Shown here in pieces: positions 31,350-43,398 of a stretch of DNA of 64,000 nucleotides; within the stretch, counting starts at the first letter, position 1; the number at the start of each line of letters is the position of its first letter. Both the position numbers and the translations under genes were made by a program. The notes under the pieces are model-generated. The model had not been told where the DNA came from. It worked only from the letters and a program-made list of their open reading frames with translations, and ran no database searches. Source of the stretch: Angiostrongylus vasorum (taxonomy: Eukaryota > Nematoda > Chromadorea > Rhabditida > Metastrongylidae); NCBI GenBank assembly GCA_018806985.1, contig JADANN010000462.1, forward strand, positions 2,843,501 through 2,907,500, given 5' to 3'.

Positions 31350-33260
31350 GTTGCAAACCATTGATTTCTACTTCCGTGTTATACCGTCATATCCCACTTC
31401 AAATGACGTTCTCTAGTGTGGTTGTAAATACGTTTCGCGAAATGGCAACTCTTTTCTAACCCCACTTTCATGGAGGGATTTTACATACTAAGTAGAGGTA
31501 CTCCGACTATGAGATTTCGCGGCCACTTTTCCTTCAACTTTTAAATGGCTGTCTTTCGTTCAATGTTTTGTCATTCTGTTCTATTAAGGATCATTCAGAT
31601 GAAGTTTGTGTTATAGATTACGGAGGGCAAGTAGAGTATGTGATGATGGCCGACATCGAATGACTCTTTCTTCCTGTGCAACGAATCAGCACTGCTGTTC
31701 TTCATTGACTGAGAACCTTGCGTTCTGACAGACATGTGAATAGCATGTTGGTGAGGACTGGGCGATAGCTTGGTTCCTCAGACATTCGACTCGAGTTCTG
31801 TCAAGGAGAGCCTAGAAATTAAGTGCCGTCCTTTACCGGGTAAAAGTGAAATTGCTTGTCGTCGCGAGATTATTAAACCAGCGAGAACTAGTTAGTGCTA
31901 AACATGGCGTCCATGTAGGCCTTTGAATTTCGACAAAAAACCGTCAATCATACCCAAATCCTGTTAAACGACAATAAATACAAAATGGATGGCGAAGGAT
32001 TACTTTTACTTTCGTTCATATTTGACCCTGTGATAAATGTAAATCCTACGATATTTAAAACATACCGGTCAACGTTCAAATAACACTCGCAATGACGCTC
32101 AAGATCGGTTTTGTTGCCAACTGGACAACGCCAAATTCATCGCTGTGGCTCACTGTGACACCTATGGAGGTCACACCGGCTGCTACGGCATTTTTTTGAC
32201 TAACTCAGCCTTTTTTATTGCGCTTTTCATTCTTTAAGTCGGCTCTTATCTGCGCTTTAAAAGAATTTCTGCGCTTCTTTTATCCTGCCTTATGTGTGCT
32301 CCGTCTGCTCTTTTACACACCCTCTCATGGCTTTGGTGCATATTCAGCTATTTTCTACGAAGAAAAAGCACTCGTCCACTATGCAACCGTACTGCTGTTA
32401 GCACCTAATAAAGTTGTATAGGTTCTGCAAGGAATATTACGGTGTTTGCCTTGTAGTTCAGACATTCTGTTATTCCACACGATACCCGAAATTCATCAAT
32501 GCTGTTGAAAGTTGGGAAATAACGAAGTGCTTGTCAAAAATGATGCTGCCCACTGCATGCAAGCCCCTATCAGTTCGTCGAGACAGAGACATTTCTGCGC
32601 CTTTTCAGTGGCTACACTCCTTAGGCCGTAAAATCTCCTCAGCAGCAACAGTCTCTCGTTGCAAAACGAGAAATTAATGGGAAATTATTAAGATGACATC
32701 CTCAACATGAACGACGCCCTCCACAGCATCCACGTTCGATGAGGCATCGATTGATCACAAGAGGAATAAGAAGAAACTTCTGTCCACCAAAATGAACCAC
32801 TGGCAAGACAGCGACACCTATAGGTTTATTTTTACTATTTTTTTGTTTTGTTTTTTATTCTCATTTTTTACTTTTTTGTGCTAATTTATTTTTTATTTTT
32901 CATGCCGATCACTCCCTGCAATTCACTATGACACTTAAGGAGGTCACTCGTTGCGAGAGTGTAAGGTGGGTGCTGCTTAGGACGACGCCCTACTTTCATA
33001 ACGGCCGCGCGTATGTGAAAACTCGGCCGAATTAGGAATTGAAGATACCGAACAGTGCTGGTTTCTCAACAGTAAAAGATAAATTTTAGATGACAGGAAG
33101 TCTTGAAGGCTGGGGTTGGCAACATCACAGAGTTTTAGAAAAGGCTATGCTTTATCGATCTAGAAGCATATATTTTGCTTGTTAGTACATTTTACTATGG
33201 ACCGCCATCCAACCAGATTGCTATTAGCATGCGGAAGCATTTTGAAAACTGTGTTTAATG
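31350..33260. other. No convincing gene
   Basis: Mostly AT-rich, with pyrimidine-rich stretches at 32200-32330 and a T-rich low-complexity block at 32820-32905. Frames at 32218-32421 and 32414-32677 have starts but no splice support or motifs. Confidence 0.35.
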
Positions 33261-33263
33261 TGA

Positions 33264-33480
33264 AGTACAACCAAAAGAATGCTGAGATAGGATCAGAACT
33301 CGAAGCCTTGGGTGGACTTCGAAGCAGTGATCACTCTTCCCAGCCGCTGAAGTGCTACCTATCCTTTCAACCCAGGCACTTCTTTAGTTTTTCCTCAGGT
33401 TCCCAGTTTTGTTCATATATCAGCATCTACCCGCCTGCATTTCACATCATACCTTACCACGAGCTATGAAAAAGCAGGAA
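33264..33480. repeat. Family C fold-back relic (C5)
   Basis: The left arm 'agtacaaccaaaagaatgctgagata' (33266) is the reverse complement of the family C 3' end. The right arm 'catatatcagcatctacccgcctgcatttcacatcatacc' (33414) is the direct form. The head between them is largely lost. Confidence 0.55.
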
Positions 33481-34334
33481 GTGAAATCTAAAACATTGTG
33501 TTGAATCTATTTCGTTATTTTCCACATCCGTCCTTTCCATACGACAGCTGTGGTTTCTCGTGCCGATTTGAATTGAAACAACAGTATTTTGCCAGCCAAA
33601 TTGCCATTCAGTTAGCTTGTTTGATTCTCATCTTCCCTTTACATTTCTAAGCCCACAATTTTGCGTTTGCCGTTCGAGGAACTTCACAAAATCTATTTTA
33701 AACGAGCTGTCAAACAATGCCGAAGCGCAGCAGAAAATCTCTATTAAACGGCCGAAGAAAGACTCATATGTGGTTCATCTCTGCCAATTTTTCCCGTAAC
33801 GTGTGAGCCATATATCAGCTATGCAACGACGACTCACCCCATTGGTCCCAATGCAAGTGCTGCAGCGATGGTCCTGTGATGACCTGCCGCGGAGTGTATA
33901 CTCAATAGTACGTTGTTCCTTCTGATAGCTCCAACACTTCCATTTCACTGTGGCTTGCAAGTGAGATAGATGTTCAAAAAATCGTTGAATGTGCGACGAT
34001 CAGTTTGTGCCTTTACAAGTCCTTGATAAGAATCTCATTGCAACTAATTTTCAAAGAGCATGATTTTGTCGAAAAGTCTAACGGACTCTATTCTAGTCTA
34101 GCCTCAGATGTTCCTTCAAAACACTAGCTTCTTTCAACAACACATTACTTAGCAAAGCTGTCTCTGCTTTACACTAACCGTCTTTCTACTTCCGCTTTGC
34201 TGGTGTAATCTTCATAACTATGAAAACCTTGGAAGTGAACCTTGTCTTCTATAAGATCCATGGCTAGCAAGTGCGTCTGTTGAAAACTCACTGGATAGGC
34301 ATGAGCTTAAAAAACATTGCCAGCCGATAAGCAT

Positions 34335-34589
34335 TCATTTCCATGGCGGAAATTTTCTCTGTGTGTGAAGACTTTCTCGTGCCAAAGCCACTTCCTTGAA
34401 CATAACTAAAACGCCAATATTTGTCAGACTCAACATAGGGGCTACAGTACAGAAGGATTCTAGACTTATCAGAAAATATCGAACATCGGCTACCAGGCTT
34501 GCATTACTAGGGAAAGCTTCAAGTTCTCGATTTCGACTGCAGAGCTTCCATTTATGTATGTTACAACAACTCAAAAAGTAGACCGCCAT
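34335..34589 (-). CDS. Candidate exon or ORF, unknown
   Basis: An 84-codon minus-strand frame contains ELEAFPSNASLVADVRYFLI and SLESFCTVAPMLSLTNIGVL. An in-frame start exists but no clear splice partners do. It lies left of other minus-strand exon-like frames at 34.9-35.7 kb and could be part of the same gene. Confidence 0.25.
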   Translation of the reverse strand: MAVYFLSCCNIHKWKLCSRNRELEAFPSNASLVADVRYFLISLESFCTVAPMLSLTNIGVLVMFKEVALARESLHTQRKFPPWK

Positions 34590-34768
34590 CGTTTATTGTA
34601 CGTCGCATTCGGTAATGAGCCTGTTAAAAAGTAGCCGGCTGAAGTCAACCTAGAGCAACCTTGTAGAATTTTGAACTCGAAAACTGTCCGCTGGGACCCT
34701 TTTTTTTCACGAAATTTTATACGCAGTGATGAGGTTGGGACGACCGAATCAGTGGTAAAATGAAGCAA
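34571..34768 (-). repeat. Family E fragment (SLR-KFR motif)
   Basis: The minus-strand text SLRIKFREKKGSQRTVFEFK ILQG aligns with SLRVKFRDTKANEQSGFRIL R at 51960-52030. The same sentence at two distant sites implies a dispersed repeat of unknown class. Confidence 0.45.
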
Positions 34769-34894
34769 TCAATTCCACGCAAATCTAATCAAGCAGCTAA
34801 GCGTTTTCTACTGCTCTTTTGCTTCGTTCTATATTAATACGTGGGCCTAAATCTTTTTACCCATCTCGTGTTAGCCCAACAATCCAAGGAGGTA

Positions 34895-35683
34895 TTAATA
34901 CGTGAGATCTACCAGGTAATTGTTGTCGGCATCACGAATATCACCCTTCCTCCAGATGATTGATGAGCAACTCAAGCTCGTACCATTAATATCTACATTT
35001 GTCCCTGTTGCGCTCAGAAACATCTCAGCGGTTTCTATAGATTCTAAAAATTCGCAAAGATTTATGTCTTCTAGGATTCTTGTGAAAAAGTCTGACCGGA
35101 GGTCTTTTGGGTTGCGCACATGACCCTCCGTGTGACCCAGTTGCTAACAGCTGTACTCTTTCGCTTGTCCTACTCGTCTGATTGCAATATCGTTAGGTAT
35201 TCAAAGGACTCTCTAATCCATGGCCATTAAGGCAGATCAGTGCTTCAGACTTCATTTTCACCAACGTGCTGCGGTATACTCTCAGCATCGTCCTAGACTC
35301 TACCTTGCTCATTTAGCATTCAGGTCCCCGATTCTCACGTTAACACAGAGTTGAAAATCGCGCATAGAGCCGCTTGTTAATCTCCCTCTCTCATCGAGAG
35401 TATTGTGGATAATTCTCTGTATTCTTGGCAAGCAAACCTGAAGTGTTCCTTTATTCTTTATTCCGGTAAAGGTGCCGTTTAAATAGTATAGCCTTAAGAG
35501 CCTGGAGGAGTATACTGATACGCAATTTATTATGCCAAACGCTTCAATAACACAAACGGAAAGAAGAAGATCTGAGTGGTAATTACGTGATCGACAGCTT
35601 TTCGGAAAAAGCCATCGTTTTTTTAAGTGCCTTCCACTGGAGAAGAACAGCTGAAGAATAAAAGAACAGAACTTTATAGTCAT
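34895..35683 (-). CDS. Two-exon candidate, unknown protein
   Basis: The upstream frame (35435-35668, after TTATTCTTCAG) reads LFFSSGRHLKKRWLFPKSCR and ends NGTFTGIKNKGTLQ at CAG|GTTTGC in phase 0. Another frame (about 34915-35143, after AGCTGTTAG) enters in phase 0 and reads QLGHTEGHVRNPKDLRSDFF, TRILEDINLCEFLESIETAE, MFLSATGTNVDINGTSLSCS, then SIIWRKGDIRDADNNYL at a weak G|GTAGAT or a stop at 34895. The second segment is acidic and well composed. No domain is recognised; retroelement origin cannot be excluded. Confidence 0.3.
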
Positions 35684-36399
35684 TATTGGTTAAAGTATTT
35701 GTCATTATTTAATAAGCGCCGAGGTTATATCTCCTTGACAAAACCCTCTTCATAACTTAATCAGATTATCATGCTAGAATGGCAAGACTTTTGTTGTGAG
35801 GGATCTTTGTATACTGTTTACAAACTTTTACCATCCCTATCTTCCACGACCGTTTCTGTCTCAAACTAGTCGAATGGATGCCCTTCGTACAGTGTCCTGC
35901 CCCATTGAAAATGACTCGAGTAGATGGTTTATGTCAATGATGAGGATTTGGCAACACTTTCCGATGTCTTGAAGATCTATGTTTTTGCAAAAAAAATGAT
36001 GCTTTTGGTTCTGTATTGCTCTTGAACCTACTGTTCCCACTGATAAAGTGGATGAAGCAGAGCCAGTGCGTTTTTAGTGATGACAGAAAGTCCTTCAGAT
36101 GCTGGCGTCCAATACTGCGCGACGGAATACGCTAGATTTGCTGATCGATTAGAAGGCTTGTCGGACATGGAAAGTAAGAAATATGCGTCCTCTCTGATAT
36201 AATATGCGGACACAGGGATTCAGTCTGGAGGGATCAGGCTTGAAGTCGAGAATAATTGTCCTGGATTACTTATTATCGCAATTTATCTCTCAACATAGAA
36301 GAAATTTACAAGAATTGAATGTGGGAAGAAACATGTGGCATGGCGTTTTATTCAAAAATTCGATATGGGCACTAGCATTCACCATCATTTTCTCAGCTT

Positions 36400-37680
36400 G
36401 ACAGGAGCCTGCATCAAATGGTTTCATCAGAAACTCTTCTAGGATGTAGGACATAGCTTCGTCTATTCGCCCTCCAAGTTCTTCCAGAGCTCATTGGTTC
36501 ATAGAGTAGTTCTGCTCTTTTTAACAAACTCCAAGGAAAAAAAGTCGTAATACGTAGTATGGACTTCTAATTTGCCACTCATGCCGGCCATGGTGACCCA
36601 TCCATCTGTCAGGAAAGTGGGCACTAGCTGCTCACGAGCAATGGCAGTGAAGTAATTGATCCAAATAAAGCAACAAAATAGATTTAATTTTCATAAATAA
36701 GCACTTTAAAATTAGAAGCAATCACACCGTCCACTGCACTCCTGAATGCGCTAGGCACCAAATGGGGACCACCTTGGTTCTATAACTGACGCAGCCTGGT
36801 GTCGGGATTGCTGTCCTAAACCTCTGCTGCCTCAGTCGGCATGCTGCTGTTCCGGCCTTCGGCCCTTCTTTTATATCTTCCCCTACTGAGCTTTGTATAG
36901 CAGTAAAACTATTATAGGCTGTTTTCCTTCAATTGTGGCTCTCTATTCCCCAGGAAAAAAGAAAGTTTTGCTAAGAAGGCGATGATTGGACCTCATGTAA
37001 AAAACACTGATACAGCGGCGGAACACCAGTTAAACAAAACCCTCGACTCATGATGATGTAATTTTTTTCTCTTTATGGAGCCTGGCAAACTTTCAATATC
37101 GAAAGGAGGAATTCAGATATTGTGAACTATGACGATCATGATCATTTTTTTTACTCAAACAGGCGCCCTATTCGTTACACGGAAACCGTGGGAACAAGTG
37201 CAAAGTTCTTCAGACGTTCCCTTCTTTTTCTGTTTTGGCGCTGAAGTCGCCATTGATAATCTTATAAAAGGTATATCTTTTTTTTGCAGAAGTTCTCTAT
37301 ATCCATATGCTTCGATCGCTTTTTTTCTTCGTCATACTTCCATGCTAGTAGGTAGACGATGAAACTTGTCGATGTTGTTGGTGCCCCGACTCTTGAAAGA
37401 GACGTTGAACGCACAACAAACACTGCAACGATGTTGAGCTACAAGCAAAAACCGAGATCCTGGGGGTGGATGACGTTGAACATGGGAATACTCTTGCTGG
37501 AATTCACATGCGAGACACCACACCAACTGAGGATCTTGCTTTCGGTCTTTCTCAGCCATATTTTTACCCTATCGATGTCGTCAGCAGTCATTCATCAACG
37601 GGAATGATCTGGCGAGCACAAACCGGAACTGGGCTTAGTTAATTTGAAGCTATAGTCGAAGTCACAATGTCTCAACTTTA
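36400..37680. other. No convincing gene
   Basis: Frames at 37129-37362 and 37359-37607 (MKLVDVVGAPTLERDVERTT...) are open, and the second has a good start context, but I found no splice sites or motif. Otherwise AT-rich. Confidence 0.3.
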
Positions 37681-37689
37681 ATGTCTAAT

Positions 37690-38040
37690 CTTTTTTCACA
37701 GCAAAGTACCGCGTGAAATACAACCAGAAGGACAGAGCGATATAAACAAACTCGGAACCCCAGGTTCAATACTGATTTAACTGGGTTCAATCCCAATTTG
37801 TGCTTCCTAGTCCATTGTCGTTAGCGAGTGACTGATATTAGTACCGACAGAGCAAAAAACATGGCTGAGAGAAAGGCAAAGCAGCTGGTTGGTGTGGTGG
37901 CTAGCAAGTGAGCTCTCGGTAGGAGTAACCGCTTGCTCGAAGCGCACTTAGGGTTCGCAGTCTTGCTCACATCTCAACATCCTTGTGGTTCTTTTCACAT
38001 GGTACTCTGCCATGAAAAAAGAATAAAAAGGATAAAAAAT
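37690..38040 (+). repeat. Family C repeat with inverted 5' arm (C6)
   Basis: 37695-37755 is an inverted 3' end ('agtaccgcgtgaaatacaaccag'). The direct copy follows, with 'actgggttcaatcccaattt' at 37780, head GTGTGGTGGCTAGCAAGTGAG at 37893 and B-box-like GCTTGCTCGAAGC at 37931. Confidence 0.7.
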
Positions 38041-38280
38041 AAAGCCCTTGGCGTTGATCAACCCCTTAGGGATGCGCCATGCATTCGACTTCATTAAGCA
38101 TCGTTTGGAGGTGATTGAATGCATGTCTGGTCTTTAGAATGACTCACGGTGGCCTAACGATTTATCGAGCCAGTGCTGCAATCCTCCCAGACAAGTCTAC
38201 TACCAATTTTCTGACCCCGAAGGGGTAATCGATCCTATGTGATTGCAGGGCACCTCCGACCATTGCCCCACACGCTACCA
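38040..38280 (-). repeat. SINE family A (A5)
   Basis: A minus-strand copy abutting C6. The tail 'ttggcgttgatcaacccctta' is at 38049 and the core 'ccagacaagtctactacca' at 38187. The head complement near 38250-38275 is shortened. Confidence 0.85.
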
Positions 38281-39169
38281 TTTGAAAAAGAAATAGTAGA
38301 TAAAAGTTAAGACATAAAATAGTGTGTTCAACACACGGAATTCAGAAATAAAACACTGGTGGAACCGAACAGCAGTAATGATCATCGTCTGGAAGAAAAC
38401 CACTTAAGCACCGCATGAAAAACGTCACACTACAAAAAAAAGGGCACCGCTAATATGCTTCTCTGTTCACTAGTGCTTTTTCACTGAACTGCAGTTAAGA
38501 AGTGGCCTCGGGCACGTAATTGGCAAAACTACAATGTAGAATGGAGGGTTACAAGATAGTAAGGTATCCCTAACCAAGTATGAGTCTACGTAAAAATTTA
38601 TGCCAAGGCAGAGCCCAGTGAGCCATCGGTAGCAACGTGCTCATCAAAGGTATAAAACATAGAGCCAAAGCCCAAAAGTGTAAGGTTTCTTAATGTGAAC
38701 TGAGTGGACTATTAAACTGCGACATGTGACATTGTCCATACGCACATGATCAAATTTCACAAAACGTCTTCAAAGTTGACAACCTTATATTTGCTCCATG
38801 AAGAACTTACCTTAACACTTCAATAAGCCGCCTTCATGGAGTACGGCACTCGTTTGATCAGATTTCCCATATAATTACTACCTTGCTATTTCGAATTTTC
38901 GCCGGAATGTTGAGAAATCAATTCCAGAGCATTTTCGGGTCATCTTCCAAACTTAATTGGTGGCGCTTTTTGATTGGATGGAGTTTCGCCACCTCGCATC
39001 TCGGTTATTTTAAAAGCGAATGCTATTCCTGGCATTTGGGCATTGGGCTTGTGGGTAAAAATGCCGAAGTACTTGCGTCAGGTGACAATGGTTGTTTATA
39101 GCCATCAGGGATGTGATGATGGATTGAATTCGTTTTGTAGGGCGTTTCTACGCTTCCTTTTGATTTCAC

Positions 39170-39320
39170 CCATTTTAAGGAGTGAGCTCGCTCCAGAGAA
39201 ATCTCCTACAGATTTTCTAACCCGACAGGGTGGGGAGGCTTGGTTAGCACTGGGACGGGCTCAAATCAGCATCGTGCTGGTGAAGAAAGGTATTATTGCC
39301 ATTATGCTACCCTCCTTCTT
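39170..39320 (-). repeat. SINE family B, head fragment (B9)
   Basis: The text 'gaggcttggttagcactgggacgggctcaaatcagcatcgtgctggtgaag' is a diverged minus-strand head and head-core junction of family B. Confidence 0.5.
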
Positions 39321-39588
39321 AGTTACAGTTTAGGTTGCTGTATAAAAAACTGGGAAAATTCGTGAAAGGATGACGAATTTCACTAACGATGACCACTAAA
39401 AGAAATTTGCTTGAAGCATATTCATGCACACTGACTCGAGCCTTCGCAAAGCGACATGATATAGTATAGAAACAGTTCTAAAGCATCTCAACCGAATTGA
39501 AAAGAGAAGTTGGAAGAATCCTGCAACTTTTGTAAGACCTTTGTGGATTGGCTTCGTTTGATCTCGGTATAATAGTCAATAGTAAGAG

Positions 39589-39945
39589 GCGGATAGCACA
39601 GTGGTAGTGATGCCCGTCATCACGAGCATGATGCTAGTTCGATTCCGCACAGGGTCAACCAAACCTCTCATCCTTTCGGGGCAGGGAAATTGGTACCGGA
39701 CTTGTCTGGGGAAAAATCATTCTCTGCAATCCAGTTGGGCACGCTCCATACCGGTTATCTCAGGACTCCAGGGAGAATTGCTCGACCAGCATTCTACGAC
39801 ATTCAAGATGAAATGAAAATGTTCAAGCAGCAACCGAAGTCACACATAAAGTTGGATTCGTGGATGATGGATGCGAGGAAACATATTGACTGTGAGAAGT
39901 GCTGGGACCCACAGAGTAGACGTGAAGATGGGTCAAATTAAAATA
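39589..39945 (+). repeat. SINE family B, well-preserved copy (B3)
   Basis: The A box GGATAGCACAGTGGTAGTG is at 39591 and the B box TAGTTCGATTCCGC at 39634, matching pol III promoter consensus closely. The core AAATTGGTACCGGACTTGTC is at 39687. The 3' portion runs to 'gtgctgggacccacagagtag', with an A-rich end at 39935. Confidence 0.9.
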
Positions 39946-39959
39946 AGAAAATAAAAAAA

Positions 39960-41100
39960 ATTAATAGGCAATTTTTTTTTCATTGAAAGGTTTACACAAA
40001 GTTATTGTGAAGGAGTCTTTATTATGACGGTGTCTTGGTATTCTTCAGAGCCCAAACGACACATTGTGGTTGTTCACAGTGGTTCATTCCTGCGATGGGC
40101 CTCCGTAGTCGCACCCTGTCGAATCCGGTGAAGTGGAGCACCCCCTCAAATGAAGTAACATTCGGCAGTGCTCTTTTGTACAGGACGGTCCCTCACTTGA
40201 TACATTCTTCGCCGACGATAAACTGCTTTCAGGAGGACAGCCCATCTTTTAGCAATCGGTGTTAGATAAACTTGTATACAAACTTCTAAAAATTCCCATA
40301 CGTGACCAAAAACGCTCTGGTCGTTTTTCGGATTTTCCGACACGACTAAAGGTACACTATGCACTAGTTGATAAGGCCCGATTTGAAAGTGGCAATATCA
40401 TTTTACACTTTTTTTTAATGATTTGGAGCCTCAGCTATGATAAACAAAATAGGATTAGAACGTGATAGTGCAATACCACGGATTTAACAATTTCCTACTA
40501 AACTATGGATAGATAAACTGTGATATTCGTACTAAGTTCACAGTTTATTGTGTGAAGAAGAGGAAGGAAAAGGAGAAATTAACTGATTCCTCATGTAAAC
40601 CATGGTTATCGATTTTTGCCGAAGCATTACTATCGACATTTGTACTGGAGTTGAAGAGTGTCTCACTTGAAAATATCCACTAACGCTGATGGACCAATTA
40701 TGGCAACTAGAGAGCTGTACTATGCTTGTTGAATTGTTGTCCAGAAGTTCATGTTTTTTTTTGTAATTCTATGGATTTCTTTGGGTTTTATCTGGAATAT
40801 CTATGTATCTAAAACATGACTGAACATTATAGCTTGAATGAATGATCTGTCCAGTTCACACTCTTCCTTTTGCTTACATGACACTTTGCTTTTTGCCACA
40901 TGAAAAACTTGACAGGGAGTTTCTGCGGTGGCACATGCACTGCTATTCGTGGCACATATGTGAGATCAATCGTAGGCTACAGTGACTTCCAACGTATTCA
41001 TTCTAGGCAGCAACACCTCGCTTTGAATGCAATCGATCGACAATCGATCGCAATATAGTCGAAAAGAAGAAAATCCATGAAAACACGAAGAGTCATGACA
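39960..41100. other. No gene seen
   Basis: AT-rich with short frames only. Near 41030-41056 the 11-base unit 'caatcgatcg' is repeated in tandem. Confidence 0.35.
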
Positions 41101-41115
41101 ATATAGAATTTGAGA

Positions 41116-41466
41116 TCATGCGTTGAGATTCACGAAAACGCCATCCTGCAACACAGTAGTGCGGCCTAGACGTAGAAGATGTGGGACGGGAAGCACTTCG
41201 TACGATGAAGACGATTTGATGGTGACTGCGACAGAGGCTACGAGCAAATGTACAGGAACGAAACTTCCGGGACACTGTGGGCGCTGTGCCAGTCTACTTC
41301 TTTTGCTCGTCCGCCGACACAGAAACGAGCTTCGTGGCCGGTTGCGGCACATTGTCACGAAGCCACATGATTGACGTTGCCAGATCGTCGATGACTTCAT
41401 CTGAAATGCTTGTACATGCGTCGAATAACAAGTGATATTGTACAATACCGTAGCATTTCTGAGCAA
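41116..41466 (-). CDS. GC-rich candidate coding segment, strand uncertain
   Basis: On the minus strand, after TTGCTCAG, one frame reads KCYGIVQYHLLFDACTSISD, EVIDDLATSIMWLRDNVPQP, then ATKLVSVSADEQKK to a stop at about 41290. A second minus-strand frame is open for 116 codons, and a plus-strand frame (MRFTKTPSCNTVVRPRRRRC at 41123) is open for 83. The first looks most like a protein and would be a C-terminal exon. Codon use alone cannot decide here. Confidence 0.3.
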   Translation of the reverse strand: MLRNATVLYNITCYSTHVQAFQMKSSTIWQRQSCGFVTMCRNRPRSSFLCRRTSKRSRLAQRPQCPGSFVPVHLLVASVAVTIKSSSSYEVLPVPHLLRLGRTTVLQDGVFVNLNA

Positions 41467-41934
41467 TGAAATCTATTCAACCTAACCAGAAAATTCAGAG
41501 GTGGAAAAAAATTTCTACAATGCTCCATTTATTTATTCGTGCAATGGTTCCAGTCCATTTATTTACGGTAAAATCGCTACTTCTCGTTGACGTCAGGGCC
41601 ACAGTTTTAAAGAATTTTCTACATACGCTGTCGTAACCACTAATGGAAGGGGAACAGCTGCCTGATTTTCACATCACTACCATTCTATGAGCCTGTAATA
41701 ACCAAGAAGTCTTACCATTTGGATGTAATATTGTATTCTGTGCATTAAAGAAATCTACTACAACAAGTCATAATAGATCTCTCGGTACCGCTGGCGTATC
41801 ACCAATCTGGGCGCATTGACAATTAACAGCACTAGGAAATAAAACATTCAGTACAGTTCCAAGGCTTCATATCACGACATAAGTCTTACGAAACTTCAAC
41901 ACAATCTATCCATTGGTACGTATCATATCTTCTT

Positions 41935-41980
41935 TTTCAGCAAATGGAAAAATTGGTACCGGATGTATCTGGGAACAGCT
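41935..41980. repeat. Isolated A/B SINE core fragment
   Basis: The text 'aaaaattggtaccggatgtatctggga' matches the block shared by SINE families A and B, but no tRNA-like head or family tail adjoins it. Confidence 0.45.
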
Positions 41981-42691
41981 CCCCCGATCCACAGAATCTG
42001 GCGACTGCCTGAGATGAACACAACGAAACGCTCTAATAGTGCTATCCCAGGATTTTAAGAAAACGTGCTTAATCAGCTTTCCAAAACACTCATGGAGAAG
42101 ACAAAATCCTTAAGTGACAGCCTAACCCAGAAAAAAGAAATCCATATGGCCATAGTGGGAGTGTGATTGCGACGGAACGAACCGAAAACGATGTGCTCGA
42201 TTCTGCACAAAATGTGATGTCATGTCATGTGAAATAAAAATGAGAAGCAAAAAACTTTGGAAATTCTCAGAGAACGAATCCACTTGAGGAGCACATTCAA
42301 AATGAGAGTTCTGCTCCAATATCCCCATTGATACTACCGTAACACCCACACAGTTGCATCTTATAAATATCGTAATAGATCGTTCTTAATGTTTTAGATT
42401 CCACTATGGTAGATGTTGCTGGTTATCGGACTACAATGTACATCAGGAGGTTTACGCCGCGCATGATCGTCTAAATGGAGTAGTCTGACATTTCCATCAG
42501 GAACTTCAGCTCAAAGAAAACCTGTGTCACCGCGAAGAGAGGCAAGCTAACCGTCGGTCTCATTTAAACAGAAGAGAAGAAAATTAATGGCCTCATACGA
42601 AAAGTGTGATGGTCTTGTGTTCTTTGAGTGAGCGAAGTATACCGAGCTGTTCAAGGGTGCGATATGAGGAAACGTAGACCTTACTGCTGCC

Positions 42692-42958
42692 CACAAGACT
42701 TCCTTGATGATTAACAAGACCATATATGACCCAATGTGAACCAGTAATTATTTTCGATAAATGTTAAAGAGTAACGCTACTATGAAAAAAGAAATTTATG
42801 AGACCAAAAGGATCTCCATAGAAAAATTCGGCAGATTTTCACGTTGGTTAAGAGTGAAGAATTCTAGTAAAATCCTTGAAAATATTGGCCTCGAAATATG
42901 TTTTTGGTTCAATGTCCAGGTAAGGACAAACCTCGTGTTGGGTACGACTCCGTGGACC
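42692..42958 (+). repeat. Segmental duplication, left copy
   Basis: These 267 bases recur almost unchanged at 43399-43666, with small substitutions and indels. On the minus strand the copy holds the last coding bases of the neuropeptide gene and its 3' flank. Confidence 0.95.
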
Positions 42959-43333
42959 TCTTTATGAGGCCGAATTCAGCGGCGCTGAGGCGATCAAACG
43001 CACGTTTCTTTCGCAAACCGAAATCGGCGATTGACAACCGGTCGAACGCCCGTTTCTTACGAAGACCCTCGAAGCCGAACTCGGCACGGGCTAATCTGTC
43101 GAAGGCGCGCTTCTTTCGGAAGCCAAAGTCCGCCATGTCAAGTCTGCAATAGAAACGTTCAGAAAGTTGCTCAGCAGTTAGAGAATGTGGGAATGACAGG
43201 AGAAGGAAAGAGCGTGGACAACCTGTCGAATGCACGTTTGGCACGAGCGCGCTTGAAAAAGCCGAAGTCATTGCTTTCTACACGATCGAATGCTCGCTTC
43301 GTCGGCTGGGCGCTGGAATACTCCACCATATTT
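42909..43333 (-). CDS. nlp-8: Neuropeptide precursor, nlp-8-like (two 3' exons)
   Basis: The penultimate exon (43223-43333, after ATTTTCCAG) and last exon (42909-43143, after TTTCTATTGCAG) are joined across a 79-base intron whose donor splits an Arg codon. The spliced product carries five related peptides, each preceded by a basic processing site: AFDRVESNDFGFF, AFDRLDMADFGF, AFDRLARAEFGFEGL, AFDRLSIADFGL and AFDRLSAAEFGLI. Separators are KR, RKKR (three times) and a final KR, then STESYPTRGLSLPGH and a stop. Intron removal restores the second peptide exactly, which validates the model. Caenorhabditis elegans NLP-8 peptides share the (A/S)FDR start and FG-containing end, so this is a secreted neuropeptide precursor of that kind. 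The signal-peptide exon is not found; it should lie to the right, beyond the repeat array. Confidence 0.85.
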
Positions 43334-43398
43334 CTGGAAAATCGTCCATCATTCATTGTGAACGGACTCTTCACAACATCTTTAGATCTACATACATG

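Noticed and set aside
39601..39941. Two overlapping plus-strand frames beginning MVVMPVIT and MVPDLSGE
   Set aside because: They recur at every family B SINE copy and are repeat-derived.
42761..43152. Plus-strand frame with repeated SNARFFRKPKS
   Set aside because: It is the antisense shadow of the neuropeptide exon; its repeats mirror the AFDR repeats.
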